A DNA stretch of 64,000 nucleotides from RH-AL1 sp965249685 (GTDB lineage Bacteria; Pseudomonadota; Alphaproteobacteria; Rhizobiales; Beijerinckiaceae). Below the pieces are notes generated by a model. The model ran no database searches, was not told the DNA's origin, and was given only the letters and a program-made list of their open reading frames with translations. A program made the translations under genes and the position numbers. The DNA is taken from NCBI GenBank assembly GCA_965249685.1, contig CBDFMN010000003.1, forward strand, positions 2,542,001-2,606,000. Reading direction: 5' to 3'. Each line of letters opens with the position of its first letter. The first letter of the stretch is position 1. Below are positions 41,953 through 51,058 of this stretch, one piece after another.

Positions 41953-43296
41953 ATGAATTTGTTTGCTTTTGCTCTCTCAGGCACAGAGACGAACACTTCG
42001 GCTCTGGTCGACTACCCGTTCTGGTCTCTTATCGCAGGCGCTATGCTTGCCTTCCTTGTCGCGACCTTGGCCGGGTCGCTGGTCGGCCGGACGGCATTTC
42101 CGCTCCCGGCCGGCGACCGACGCATCGGCTGCATCGACGGACTGCGCGGCTACCTGGCGATTTCCGTCGTCGTTCACCACTTTATTATCTGGATACAGGA
42201 TGCTCGCCTCGGCGCGGGCTGGTCGGCCCCGTCCGTTCACCTTTTCAACCAGATGGGGGCCGGCGCGGTCGCGCTTTTCTTCATGGCGACCGGCTTTGTC
42301 TTCTACCCGCGCATCGTCGCCGGGTTCCGAACCTGCTCGTGGCCGGCGGTCTACCTGACGCGGGTGTTCCGCATCGTCCCGCTGGTGGGCGTCTCCGTGG
42401 CGATCATAACCGTCGTGATTGCACTGCGGACCGGCCACGCGCTTGACCGCAGCTTCCCGGCCGCCGCCGCGAAATGGCTCACCGCCTGGAGCCAGCCGGC
42501 TCTCCTTGGCTACGAGGACAGCGGCCGTGTCAACGCTTACGTTCTGTGGTCGCTGTGGTACGAGTGGTTGTTCTACGTCTTCGTGTTCCCGGCCTGCGCC
42601 CTGGCGATGGACCTGGTTCGTGGCCGCGCTCCGACCTGGGTCGTCCCCGTCGCCTTGCTGACCGGCTCGCTCGTGGCGCGTGGCGTCGGCTTCTCGCTCC
42701 CCATGCTGACCTATCTCCCGCTCTTCGCCCTCGGCATGATCGCGTTCGAGTGTCAGCGTCAGGCGGTTCTCGTGCGGGTGTTGCAGACCCGGTACGCGAC
42801 CGTCGCCGCAGGGACCGCCCTTGCCGTTGGAATGACTGGCTTCGAGACGCCCTTCTACTTCGCCCTGCCGCTGTTTGGTTTCTTTTTCATCTGCGTCGCC
42901 TGCGGCAACAGCTTGGGCGGTGTGCTGCGGACCCGGGCCTCGCTCGTGCTCGGGGAATGCTCCTTCGGCATCTACCTCCTGCACGGCATCCTTCTCAGCG
43001 TGGTGTTCGTCGACGGCCACGTCGTCACGGACCTCCTCACGACGTCGCAGCTGGCCATGCTGCTGCCGTTGGTTGCCGGCCTCGCCGCAATTCTAGCCTC
43101 CTTTACGTTCACCACGTTAGAGCGGCCGGCGTTCCGGTTCGGCGGCCAGCTAGCCAAGCTCTGGGTCGCCCGCGGCGAGCTTCGCCCCTACACCTGGGCT
43201 GGCCGTCCTGCCGTGCAGGCCTGCAACCAGTTCGCCCTGTCCTTGATTGGGCGCGCTCTGCATGCCAATGTCCGCGAGCTTAAAGTGGCGCGCTAG
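41953..43296 (+). CDS. Acyltransferase 3 family membrane protein
   Basis: A 447-residue integral membrane acyltransferase. After one N-terminal helix (about 25-45) the family domain begins with CIDGLRGYLAISVVVHHFIIW, containing the conserved arginine and the histidine pair, then GAVALFFMATGFVFYPR and a TRVFRIVPLVG segment, followed by eight or more helices. The late ECSFGIYLLHGILL segment is also typical. It would O-acylate sugars of the exopolysaccharide. It is longer than and clearly different from the acyltransferase at 33365. It is followed by a strong hairpin and the wzx gene on the same strand. Confidence 0.9.
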   Translation: MNLFAFALSGTETNTSALVDYPFWSLIAGAMLAFLVATLAGSLVGRTAFPLPAGDRRIGCIDGLRGYLAISVVVHHFIIWIQDARLGAGWSAPSVHLFNQMGAGAVALFFMATGFVFYPRIVAGFRTCSWPAVYLTRVFRIVPLVGVSVAIITVVIALRTGHALDRSFPAAAAKWLTAWSQPALLGYEDSGRVNAYVLWSLWYEWLFYVFVFPACALAMDLVRGRAPTWVVPVALLTGSLVARGVGFSLPMLTYLPLFALGMIAFECQRQAVLVRVLQTRYATVAAGTALAVGMTGFETPFYFALPLFGFFFICVACGNSLGGVLRTRASLVLGECSFGIYLLHGILLSVVFVDGHVVTDLLTTSQLAMLLPLVAGLAAILASFTFTTLERPAFRFGGQLAKLWVARGELRPYTWAGRPAVQACNQFALSLIGRALHANVRELKVAR

Positions 43297-43317
43297 TCGA
43301 AGGCGCGCTTTGTCCAA

Positions 43318-43344
43318 CCTGGACCGGCGTCCGGCCGGTCCAGG
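43318..43344. terminator. Strong 10-bp hairpin between acyltransferase and wzx
   Basis: CCTGGACCGG (43318-43327) pairs perfectly with CCGGTCCAGG (43335-43344) around a 7-nt loop, 21 bp after the acyltransferase stop. There is no T-run, so it may be an attenuator or mRNA end stabiliser rather than a full terminator. Confidence 0.5.
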
Positions 43345-43419
43345 ATACTCGTCTGGAGTGCCTTGGTCTGAGGTGTTGCCTCATGCCGCAGACATTCTGC
43401 GATTCGTCGAAGTGGACCT

Positions 43420-44952
43420 TTGCCTTTGGCACGCACCAAGCCCGATTCAAGTCAGAGTTCCGGCCGGACGATTGGCGTCAATTTTATCCTGAATTCCGCC
43501 GGCACGATCGTTCCGCTGGCGCTGAGCCTCGTGATCGTCCCGCTCTACATCGGGCGGATCGGGGCCGATCGCTACGGCGTCATGTCCCTGGTCTGGGTGC
43601 TGCTCGGGTACTTCGGCTTTCTGGATTTCGGCCTGTCGCGGGCGTCGGCCAACGCCCTGAGTCGGATCCCGAACGCCGGGCCCGAAGTCCGCGTCCCGGT
43701 GCTGGTGACGGCCCTTTACCTGAACCTAGCGCTCGGTTCAGTCGGCGGCGTCGTCATGTACATCGCCGCTTCATTTTGGGCGAACCACATGGCGTCGCTC
43801 CCCCCGTCTCTGCACGCCGAGATCCTGTCCGCCGTGCCGTGGATGGCTTTCATGCTGCCGCTAAGCATGGTGGCGGGGGTGGGAACCGGAGCGATCGAGT
43901 CGCGGGAACGCTTCCTCCTATCCAATCTCCTGACGACCTTCGGTGGTGTCCTCGGCCAGGTCCTGCCGATCACCTGTGCCATCCTTTTCGGGCCCAACCT
44001 GGCTATTATCGTTCCGGCGGCCTTTGCGTCCCGCGCCATATCGACGGGCGTGATGTTTGCCTATGTCGCGTGGCTGGAACGGCCTGTTGACCCGCGCCGC
44101 TTCGATCGCACGCAGGTCAAGACGCTCCTGGGCTACGGCGCCTGGGTCAGCGTCACGGGCATGATCAGCCCCATGCTCGACACGCTGGACCAGATGCTGG
44201 TCGGCTCGCTGCTCGGGCCGGCGGCCCTCGCCCACTACACCGTGCCGATGAGCATGACCACCCGCTCGCAGTTCGTGGCGCTGGCGCTGGCCAAGACGCT
44301 GTTTCCGCGCCTGTCGCGAATGGACAGGGAGGAGGCGCGGGCCCTGACCATGAAGGCCACGGTCACGCTCGCCTATGGTTTCGCCGCAGTCTGCGGTCCC
44401 GCGATCATCGTCGCCGGACCGTTCCTCACGCTGTGGCTCGGCGCGGATTTCGCCGCTAGGTCAACCCCTGTCGCCGACATCCTTCTCGTCGGAGCCTGGA
44501 CCAACGGCATCGCGTTCATCCCCTACACCTTTCTGCAGGGGCAGGGTCGGCCCGACCTCCCGGCAAAGCTCCACACGATCGAGATCATCCCGTTTCTCCT
44601 GGTCGTCTGGGGTCTGACCGTCTGGCTCGGCCTGCCGGGCGCGGCCCTGGCCTGGACGTTGCGGGTCTCGATCGACCTGATCCTGCTGCTCGGCGCCGGG
44701 CGCCTGCTGACCTCGTCGATTGCGACCATCGCCGCCCCTGTCGCCTGGATGATCGTTGCGTTCCTCACGGCGGAACTGCTGCACCCGTCCTTGGTGCCGG
44801 CCTTAGCTATCGCCTGCGTGATTGGTCTTGCCGTTCTCGCGAGTGCGCTCCTCTGGGACGAGGCCGCCCGGCAGGCCGGTGCCAAACTGGTCCGCAGGAT
44901 CCGCTCGCGTTCGGCGCCCGCCTTGGATATCAGGGCGGCCGACGACATCTAA
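43420..44952 (+). CDS. Wzx-type polysaccharide flippase (MOP superfamily)
   Basis: A 510-residue integral membrane protein with about twelve helices. Landmarks are the start NFILNSAGTIVPLALSLVIVPLYIGRIGADRYGVMSLVWVLLGYFGFLDFGLSRA (in parts), characteristic of Wzx/RfbX flippases, and the central DTLDQMLVGSLLGPAALAHYTVPMSM. It moves undecaprenyl-diphosphate-linked repeat units across the inner membrane. The frame begins with TTG at 43420; no ATG precedes the first helix and a GTG in GVNFIL is a possible later start. Together with Wzy, Wzc and Wza homologues it defines a Wzx/Wzy-dependent pathway. Confidence 0.9.
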   Translation: MPLARTKPDSSQSSGRTIGVNFILNSAGTIVPLALSLVIVPLYIGRIGADRYGVMSLVWVLLGYFGFLDFGLSRASANALSRIPNAGPEVRVPVLVTALYLNLALGSVGGVVMYIAASFWANHMASLPPSLHAEILSAVPWMAFMLPLSMVAGVGTGAIESRERFLLSNLLTTFGGVLGQVLPITCAILFGPNLAIIVPAAFASRAISTGVMFAYVAWLERPVDPRRFDRTQVKTLLGYGAWVSVTGMISPMLDTLDQMLVGSLLGPAALAHYTVPMSMTTRSQFVALALAKTLFPRLSRMDREEARALTMKATVTLAYGFAAVCGPAIIVAGPFLTLWLGADFAARSTPVADILLVGAWTNGIAFIPYTFLQGQGRPDLPAKLHTIEIIPFLLVVWGLTVWLGLPGAALAWTLRVSIDLILLLGAGRLLTSSIATIAAPVAWMIVAFLTAELLHPSLVPALAIACVIGLAVLASALLWDEAARQAGAKLVRRIRSRSAPALDIRAADDI

Positions 44953-45687
44953 GGGCTGGCTTTCTGCAGGGCCAGGTCAAGTTCTCGCGCTCTGCTAGGG
45001 CCGCGCGGCCGCATCGACTGACTGACCTACGAGAAGGCTGTCGCGCTGTGCCGCGCCGCCTGGCGGTACTGCCGGGTCCAGCGGGGCAGGGCCTCCAGCC
45101 CTCGATGAGGCGCTGGTCCGCGTCCGCGGGCGGCGACCGCTACGCCTGCCAGTGAGCTGGAAGGCTTGGGGACACCAAGAAGGGGTTCAACAGCACCGTC
45201 GAGCGCGCCTATTAAGGCGACCCTACGGGACGCGAGGCCCGACGTCGGGCTGGCAGCTTCTCGTTGGCCGCTGAGCGCTGGTTAGGGTCCCGTTTAGCCG
45301 CAGCGTAGGCGGCGGCGTTCGGCTTCTTCCTCATGGTCGCCGACCACCACCAGCCCGGGGAGCGGCTGCAGGGGAGGAAGAAGCATTGCGTGCCGAACGG
45401 GTGGCGCTCGATCGGCGTGACCGCCAGCCGCAAGGGGCCGTCACCAACCCGCGACGATCGCGACAACCGGGTGCCACCGACCGTCTCGACGGCGGCGAAC
45501 GCGTGGAGGCGGTCTGTGGTCCCTCGTTGATGAGGCGGCGTTCCGCGTCCGCGCGCTCGGCGACGACGCACACGACGGTGATGCCGGCGGCTTGAAGGGT
45601 GTGACCGGCTACTGCGCCGACGCGCCCGGCCAAGTGGCGAGCGATCTTCACGGGTGGACGGCCACCGGTCATGCTGATTTCCCGACC
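44953..45687. other. Boundary region with decayed sequence
   Basis: About 735 bp between the EPS locus and the core genes. No intact gene. Two short related phrases (ATGAGGCG...TCCGCGTCCGCG near 45105 and 45532) suggest partial duplication. A possible ureidoglycolate lyase remnant is listed separately. Confidence 0.5.
45294..45480 (-). pseudogene. Possible ureidoglycolate lyase (AllA-like) remnant
   Basis: On the minus strand one frame reads GDGPLRLAVTPIERHPFGTQCFF, close to the family motif ELERHPLGTQAF of ureidoglycolate lyase. A shift near 45370 is needed to continue in another frame as LQPLPGLVVVGDHEEEAERR, which fits the following strand, and then a stop TAA at 45294-45296. The C-terminal active-site part (NYHRGTWHHPL type) is missing. 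This looks like a truncated and frameshifted gene of purine catabolism; the match is short and from memory. Confidence 0.4.
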
Positions 45688-46110
45688 CTAATCGTCGCGG
45701 CTCGTGCGCAGCCGCTTGGTCTGGCCGCGCTTGACCTTGGCGTCGACCCGCCGGACCTTGGAGGCGAGCGTCGGGCGCGTGCGGATGCGCGGCTTCGGCC
45801 GCTCCGCCGCCGCCGCGATCAAGGCCAGCAGCCGCTCTCGTGCGTCCGAGCGGTTGCGCTCCTGGCTGCGGTGCGACTGCGCGAAAAGCACCAGCACGCC
45901 CTCGACGGTGAGGCGGCTGCCGGCGAGCCGAGCCAAGCGCCGCTTGGTCCCGGCATCGAGGCTGGGCGCGCCCCAGACATCGAAGCGCAGATGGACCGCG
46001 CTTTCCACCTTGTTGACGTTCTGGCCGCCCGGACCGCTCGCGCGCGCGAAGGCGAAGACGAGTTCGGCCTCGTCGATGGCGAGCGTCGGGGTGACGGGAA
46101 TAAGGGCCAT
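45688..46110 (-). CDS. arfB: Ribosome rescue peptidyl-tRNA hydrolase ArfB
   Basis: A 140-residue class I release-factor-like protein that hydrolyses peptidyl-tRNA on stalled ribosomes. The catalytic GGQ lies in GPGGQNVNKVES (residues 26-37), and the basic C-terminal tail (RTRPTLASKVRRVDAKVKRGQTKRLR) is the mRNA-channel helix required in ArfB. The length equals that of E. coli ArfB. The frame is open 19 codons further upstream, but the ATG at 46110 (MALIPVTP) fits the family start. It is monocistronic and divergent from the extensin-like gene. Confidence 0.93.
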   Translation of the reverse strand: MALIPVTPTLAIDEAELVFAFARASGPGGQNVNKVESAVHLRFDVWGAPSLDAGTKRRLARLAGSRLTVEGVLVLFAQSHRSQERNRSDARERLLALIAAAAERPKPRIRTRPTLASKVRRVDAKVKRGQTKRLRTSRDD

Positions 46111-46232
46111 GACTTTTTCTACACCATCCGCACCATCTGCGCGCGCCGGGCGATGCGCCGGCTCCACGGTTTACCCCGCGTTAACGCTAAGGATTACCTC
46201 GGGCTTAAGCCATTGCCGGCATTCTGGCAGGC

Positions 46233-47195
46233 ATGGCCCGTCGCGTCCCGCCCCTCCTCGCCCTGGCAAGCTTCGCCCTCGCGCTCGCCGGCTGCTCCAA
46301 CTACGAGCGGCCGCATCGCCCGGCCTGGCGCGCGCAGGCCGACAACGCCTGCATCGCCGAGCGCCGGGTTCACCTCTCGCGCTACCTGCAGCCGCGCGCG
46401 CGGGCGATCGACGGACCGGGCGTCTGCGGCCTGGACCGCCCCTATCTCGTCGGGGCCCTGAGCGGCGACCAGGTGCAACTCGACACGGTCGCGACCCTCG
46501 ACTGCCCGATGATCGCCGCGCTCGACCGCTGGGTCGCCGAGGTCGTGCAGCCCGTGGCGCAGGCGCGTTTCGGGGCGGCGGTGACGCAGATCGATACGAT
46601 GGGCTCCTATTCCTGCCGCGGCATGAACGGGCAGGCCGGCGCCCGGGTCTCCGAGCACGCCTTCGGCAACGCCCTCGACGTCGCCGGTTTTCGGCTGGCG
46701 GACGGCCGCCGCATCACCGTCGTGCACGATTGGACGCGCGGCGACGAGCAGGCCCAGGCCTTCCTGCGTGACGTCCATGCGGGTGCCTGCTCGACGTTCA
46801 CGACCGTGCTCGGGCCGGGCGCGAACGTCTTTCACTACAACCATATCCACGTCGACCTGGCGATGCACGGCAACACGTCGAGCGGGCCTCGTCGCGTCTG
46901 CAAGCCGGTGCCGCAGGCGAGCGCGCCGGGACCCGGGCCGCGCCGCGACCTTCTGCCAGACCCGCCGCTCGTCGAGGAGGAGCAGGACATCGCCGACGGG
47001 CACCCGCCCGCCGAACCCCAAAACCTGCAGCCGGGACCGTCCGGCCTGGTCGCCGGCGCGCCGCCGGCCTATGCGGGGCTGAGCGCGCGGCCGTCAAGCC
47101 CAATCCGCGGAGGCGCCATCCGCGGCGACGGCGCCTTCGTGCCGGAAGGGGCGACGAGCGATTGGGACGTCACCTCGACCGTCCGCCGGCGCTGA
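46233..47195 (+). CDS. Extensin-like lipoprotein
   Basis: A 320-residue lipoprotein of the extensin-like C-terminal domain family common in alphaproteobacteria. The signal peptide ends in LAGC (cysteine at residue 20). The domain covers about 35-230: TLDCPMIAALDRW, GSYSCRGMNG, SEHAFGNALDVAGF and the metal-site-like FHYNHIHVDL, which recalls D-Ala-D-Ala carboxypeptidase/LAS peptidase folds, so a cell-wall peptidase role is possible. A proline-rich tail of about 90 residues follows. The substrate is unknown. Confidence 0.88.
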   Translation: MARRVPPLLALASFALALAGCSNYERPHRPAWRAQADNACIAERRVHLSRYLQPRARAIDGPGVCGLDRPYLVGALSGDQVQLDTVATLDCPMIAALDRWVAEVVQPVAQARFGAAVTQIDTMGSYSCRGMNGQAGARVSEHAFGNALDVAGFRLADGRRITVVHDWTRGDEQAQAFLRDVHAGACSTFTTVLGPGANVFHYNHIHVDLAMHGNTSSGPRRVCKPVPQASAPGPGPRRDLLPDPPLVEEEQDIADGHPPAEPQNLQPGPSGLVAGAPPAYAGLSARPSSPIRGGAIRGDGAFVPEGATSDWDVTSTVRRR

Positions 47196-47281
47196 ACCGG
47201 CCGCCCTTGCGAACGGCCGGGTCGCGCGTCCATAAACCGGAATCGCCCCGGAACCACGGGGGCGGCGAGGCGGAAGCGACG

Positions 47282-47848
47282 ATGGCGCAGGCGACGCAAT
47301 CACGCGAGGAACTGGTGGAAAAGCTCGCGGGCGTCTTCCGGGCCCACGGCTACGAGGGCGCCACCCTGACCCGCCTCGCGCAAGCCAGCGGCCTCGTCAA
47401 GGCGAGCCTCTACTACCAGTTTCCACGCGGGAAGGAAGACATGGCAGCGGCGGTCCTGACCGCCCTGGGAGCCGAGATGAAGCGCACCGTCTTCGCGCCG
47501 CTCGACGGACCCGGCTCGCCGCGCGAAAAACTCAAGGCGATGGGCGAGGGCCTGTCCGCGTTCTACCGGGACGGCGCGGCGGCCTGCGTCGTCGACGTCC
47601 TCTCGATCGGCACCGCGCGAGATATTTTCGCCGTGGCCCTCTCGCGCACCGTGCTGAAGATCGCCGGCGCGATCGCGGCCGTGTTGCGCGAGGCCGGCCT
47701 CAGCCCCGAGGAGGCCGGGCGGCGCGGCGAGGACGCGCTGATCGCCGTCCAGGGCTCCCTCGTCGTGGCTCGGGCGAGCGGGTCGCCGGCCGCCTTCAGG
47801 CGGGTGCTTGCGGAGCTGCCGGACCGCCTTCTGGCAGGCGTGGGCTGA
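47282..47848 (+). CDS. TetR/AcrR family transcriptional regulator
   Basis: A 188-residue regulator. The N-terminal helix-turn-helix reads LVEKLAGVFRAHGYEGATLTRLAQASGLVKASLYYQFPRGKEDM (in parts), a typical TetR DNA-binding domain at residues 8-52 with the LYYQF signature. The C-terminal part is the ligand-binding helical bundle. The frame opens 40 codons earlier at 47162, but the ATG at 47282 matches the family start. Targets are unknown; no efflux or enzyme gene lies next to it, only the convergent HPr gene 36 bp away. Confidence 0.92.
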   Translation: MAQATQSREELVEKLAGVFRAHGYEGATLTRLAQASGLVKASLYYQFPRGKEDMAAAVLTALGAEMKRTVFAPLDGPGSPREKLKAMGEGLSAFYRDGAAACVVDVLSIGTARDIFAVALSRTVLKIAGAIAAVLREAGLSPEEAGRRGEDALIAVQGSLVVARASGSPAAFRRVLAELPDRLLAGVG

Positions 47849-47884
47849 CGCGGAGATCGGCGCTCGCCGGCGAGGCGGCGGGAG

Positions 47885-48190
47885 CTACTCGTCCTCGCCG
47901 AAACGGGCAGCGACGAGCGCCGCAATGGCGTCCAGCGCCTCGGCGGCCTGCGGGCCTTCGGCCGCCACCAGGATCGTCGTGCCGATACCGGCGCCGAGCG
48001 TCAGGATGCCCATGATGGAGGTGCCGCCAACCGTGTCGGCACCCCGCGTCACCGTCACCGCGGCATCGAACCGCTCGGCGCACTGGACAAACTTGGCGGT
48101 GGCCCGGGCATGCAGACCCTTGCGGTTGACGATCATGAGCTCGCGGCTGAGGGGCACGGCCGTCCCGCCCTCCGCGTCGGCTTCGCTCAT
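47885..48190 (-). CDS. ptsH: HPr phosphocarrier protein
   Basis: A 101-residue HPr domain protein. The phosphorylatable histidine is H27 in NRKGLHARA and the regulatory serine is S58 in GGTSIMGIL, the site used by HprK. The ATG overlaps the stop of the EIIA gene (ATGA), so the two are coupled. With EIIA and HprK it forms the carbohydrate-permease-free PTS branch of alphaproteobacteria, which regulates rather than transports. Enzyme I (PtsP) is not in the window. Confidence 0.95.
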   Translation of the reverse strand: MSEADAEGGTAVPLSRELMIVNRKGLHARATAKFVQCAERFDAAVTVTRGADTVGGTSIMGILTLGAGIGTTILVAAEGPQAAEALDAIAALVAARFGEDE

Positions 48191-48588
48191 TTGCCGCTGA
48201 GCACCCGGCTCGCCACGTAGATGTACTTGCGGCCCGCGTCCTGCGCCTGGATCACGGCCTGCTCGAGCGAGGCGGCGTCGCGCACGGAGGCGAGCTTGAT
48301 CAGCATGGGTAGGTTGATCCCGGCCACCACTTCGACATGCGCGCCGTTCATAACGGAGATCGCGAGGTTGGAGGGCGTGCCGCCGAACATATCCGTCAGG
48401 AGGACCACGCCGGAGCCAGTGTCCACCGCGCTGACGGCGTCGACGATGTCGCCGCGACGCCGCTCGATGTCGTCTTCCGGCCCGATCGAGACGGTTGCCA
48501 CCTGCTTTTGCGGACCCACGACATGCTCCAGCGCCGCCCGAAACTGGGTGGCGAGTTCGCCGTGGGTCACGAGTACCATTCCGATCAT
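48187..48588 (-). CDS. PTS mannose-type EIIA component
   Basis: A 133-residue EIIA of the mannose family (ManX/EIIA-Man type). The phosphorylated histidine is H9 in MVLVTHGELA, and VVLLTDMFGGTPSNLA is the family hallmark. The frame is open 14 codons further upstream, yet the ATG at 48588 (MIGMVL) sits directly before the first strand. No EIIB, EIIC or EIID gene is present, as is usual for this regulatory PTS. It is followed by HPr with a 4-bp overlap. Confidence 0.93.
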   Translation of the reverse strand: MIGMVLVTHGELATQFRAALEHVVGPQKQVATVSIGPEDDIERRRGDIVDAVSAVDTGSGVVLLTDMFGGTPSNLAISVMNGAHVEVVAGINLPMLIKLASVRDAASLEQAVIQAQDAGRKYIYVASRVLSGK

Positions 48589-48741
48589 CGGCAGAAACCA
48601 ACCATCCGGAAACTCCGCGCTGCCGCTCATGATCCGTGCCGGGAGAAGGCGCCCGCCCGACCCGGCCCCAACAAGCCCGCTCGGAACACCAGGCCCGCTC
48701 GGAAGCGGCCGGTATATATCAGCGCGTTTTTGTTACCAATT

Positions 48742-49200
48742 CTAATCTTTTGACCGACCTAAGGTTTTTACGCGCGAGTGTGCCGGCAATGTCTCGGCCC
48801 AGCCCAACACGCGGGCGGCGCGGCTGTCCCACGTACCGGAGTCTACGAGGGTGAGCGTGGGGAAGTTTCCGGCAACCGCGTCGCAGGCTGCGGCCGGCGC
48901 CAGGTCGACCAGGCCCGCGAGAGGCACGTCACCGCGATAGGGCAGCGAAAGGATGCCGCATCCGCGCCGTTCGATGAGGCCGGCGATGCGAGGGTGGGGG
49001 GACACCAGCACGGCCCCGCCCTCGTGACGCAGAAGCACCCTGTCGTCACCGACCAGGTGGATGGCGCGCCCTGGTCGGGAGCAGGCCAGGAGGGCGAGCG
49101 CCAGCGTGCTCTTGCCCGAACGTGACGGTCCGCGGATCGCCAGGGCCCAACCGTCGATCGCGATGGCGGTCGCATGGATCGCCTTCGCGTCAGTCGGCAT
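48742..49200 (-). CDS. hprK: HPr kinase/phosphorylase, short alphaproteobacterial form
   Basis: A 152-residue protein consisting of the C-terminal kinase domain only, about half the length of the Bacillus enzyme and typical of alphaproteobacteria. Walker A is GPSRSGKST (24-32); HLVGDDRVLL (48-57) carries the catalytic aspartates; IERRGCGILSLPY is the HprK signature. It phosphorylates HPr on serine. The start overlaps the end of the ChvG gene by 11 bp, so sensor kinase and HPr kinase are translationally linked. Confidence 0.93.
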   Translation of the reverse strand: MPTDAKAIHATAIAIDGWALAIRGPSRSGKSTLALALLACSRPGRAIHLVGDDRVLLRHEGGAVLVSPHPRIAGLIERRGCGILSLPYRGDVPLAGLVDLAPAAACDAVAGNFPTLTLVDSGTWDSRAARVLGWAETLPAHSRVKTLGRSKD

Positions 49201-51019
49201 CGAGGAGAGCGGGGAACCAGACGATGAAGCGGGCGCCGCGCACGGCCGGTACCACCGCGCTCGAGGGCGCGAGGCGGTTGGCAGCGCGGATGCGGCCCCC
49301 GTGCGCCTCGATGATCTGGCGCGAGATGGAGAGGCCGAGCCCGGAGTTCTGGCCGAAGCCCTGATTCGGCCGGTCGGTGTAGAACCGCTCGAAGATGCGC
49401 TCGAAGGCGTCGGCGGGGATACCCGGCCCGTCGTCGTCGATGACGATCTCGTAGCCTTTGCGCCCGCTCGCCGCGTCGCGGATCACACTCATCGAAACCC
49501 GGACGCTCCCGCCGGGCTCCGAGAAGGAGCGGGCGTTGTCGATCAGGTTGTTGAACACCTGGCCGAGGCGCGAATCGTAGCCAAGCACCAGGAAGGTGCA
49601 GGGCTGGTCGTCCTCGTCGACCGCTTCGACGACCTCCAGGGTGACGTCGATGCCGGTGGCGCCGGTGTCGCGTGCGATGGACACCACGGTCTCCAGCACA
49701 TGGACGAGGCTCACCTCGCGGCTTTCCCCACGGGCCAGTTCGGCGTCCAGGCGCGAGGCGTCCGAGATGTCGCTGATAAGCCGGTCGAGGCGGCGCACGT
49801 CGTGCTGGATCACCTCCATCAGCCGCGCCTGCGACTGCGGGGTGCGGGCGATCGGCAGGGTCTCGACGGCACTGCGCAACGAGGTCAGCGGGTTCTTCAG
49901 CTCGTGGGCGACGTCGGCGGCGAAGCTCTCGATGGCCTCGATGCGGTTGTAGAGCGCCTTCGTCATGTCGCGCAGCGAACCCGAGAGATGACCGATTTCG
50001 TCGGCGCGACCGGTGAAATCGGGGATCTCCTGGCGCGACTTGGTGCCTTTGCGCACCCGGTCGGCCGCCTCCGCCAGGCGCCGCATCGGCTCGGCGATGG
50101 TGCCGGCGAGGAACAGCGACAGCAGGAACATGATGACGGCCGAGATGAGGAAGATGCGAACGATGGTCCAGCGTTCGGCGGCGATCATCGTATCGATGTC
50201 GCCGCCCTGGGTCGACAGCAGCAGCGCGCCCTTGATCGACTGCAGGCGGCGGATCGGCACGGCCACGGAAATGATCGTCTCGCCCTTGGCGTTGACGCGC
50301 ACGATCGACTGCACGCCGCCGGTCAGCGCCTGGGACACTTCCGCGTAATTCTTGCCGTTGGCCGTGGCGAACTCGTCGCGCCGCGGCAGGTCTTCGGACT
50401 GGCCGAAATTGCCGCGTACGGCGTTCCAGGTGCGCTCGATCAGCGTCAGCGCGTCTTCCGGCTGCGGCGGCGCGCTGGCGGGCGGGTCCTCGCGGGTGGT
50501 CATGCCGCGACGGCTGAGCGAGCGCGAGTCGAGGAGCAGGTAGCCGTCGGGGTCAAAGATGCGCGCGCGCGTGCGGGTCGGCAGCACCAGCCGGCGCAGC
50601 ACCGGGCCGATGCGTTCGGGGTTGATGGAGAACTGCAGCGTCGGCGGCGTCTCTTCCAGCGCGTCGCCCTTGTAGCCGGGTGCCAGTTGCAGCAGCTTTT
50701 CGGGATCGATGGTGATCGCGTCCGTGTCGACGCTTGCGGAGGCCAGCACCGCGGCGGCGATGATCTCGCCCTGCGTCTGCAGGCTCTGCACGCGGGCGTC
50801 GATCAGCCCTTCGCGGAATTGGTTGACGTAGAGGAAGCCGACAGCCAGGGCGACGAGGCCGCCGAGGTTGAGGAACACGATGCGCCGCGTCAGCGACGAC
50901 GAAAATCGGAACGAGAGCGAGTGCGACAGCGCCTTGCCGCGCCGCACCAGCTTTCGGCGGACCTGGCGCGCCCGGCGCATCGCGCTCGAGGCAACCGGCC
51001 CCTGCGTCCCGACGCTCAC
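49190..51019 (-). CDS. chvG: Sensor histidine kinase ChvG (ExoS)
   Basis: A 609-residue inner-membrane kinase. Transmembrane helices lie at about 47-66 and 287-308 and enclose a periplasmic sensor domain of 220 residues; HAMP follows (308-360), then the HisKA box with H372 in DVAHELKNPLTSL and the ATPase domain with N-box VFNNLIDNARSF and G boxes DDGPGIP and GLGLSISRQI. ChvG/ExoS with ChvI responds to acid or envelope cues and controls succinoglycan and other envelope genes in rhizobia; control of the EPS locus of this window is a fair but untested guess. It lies 39 bp downstream of chvI. Confidence 0.94.
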   Translation of the reverse strand: MSVGTQGPVASSAMRRARQVRRKLVRRGKALSHSLSFRFSSSLTRRIVFLNLGGLVALAVGFLYVNQFREGLIDARVQSLQTQGEIIAAAVLASASVDTDAITIDPEKLLQLAPGYKGDALEETPPTLQFSINPERIGPVLRRLVLPTRTRARIFDPDGYLLLDSRSLSRRGMTTREDPPASAPPQPEDALTLIERTWNAVRGNFGQSEDLPRRDEFATANGKNYAEVSQALTGGVQSIVRVNAKGETIISVAVPIRRLQSIKGALLLSTQGGDIDTMIAAERWTIVRIFLISAVIMFLLSLFLAGTIAEPMRRLAEAADRVRKGTKSRQEIPDFTGRADEIGHLSGSLRDMTKALYNRIEAIESFAADVAHELKNPLTSLRSAVETLPIARTPQSQARLMEVIQHDVRRLDRLISDISDASRLDAELARGESREVSLVHVLETVVSIARDTGATGIDVTLEVVEAVDEDDQPCTFLVLGYDSRLGQVFNNLIDNARSFSEPGGSVRVSMSVIRDAASGRKGYEIVIDDDGPGIPADAFERIFERFYTDRPNQGFGQNSGLGLSISRQIIEAHGGRIRAANRLAPSSAVVPAVRGARFIVWFPALLDAD

Positions 51020-51058
51020 CCCGCCCTCCGGCCGCTTCCCCCCGCCGGCGCGAGCAGC

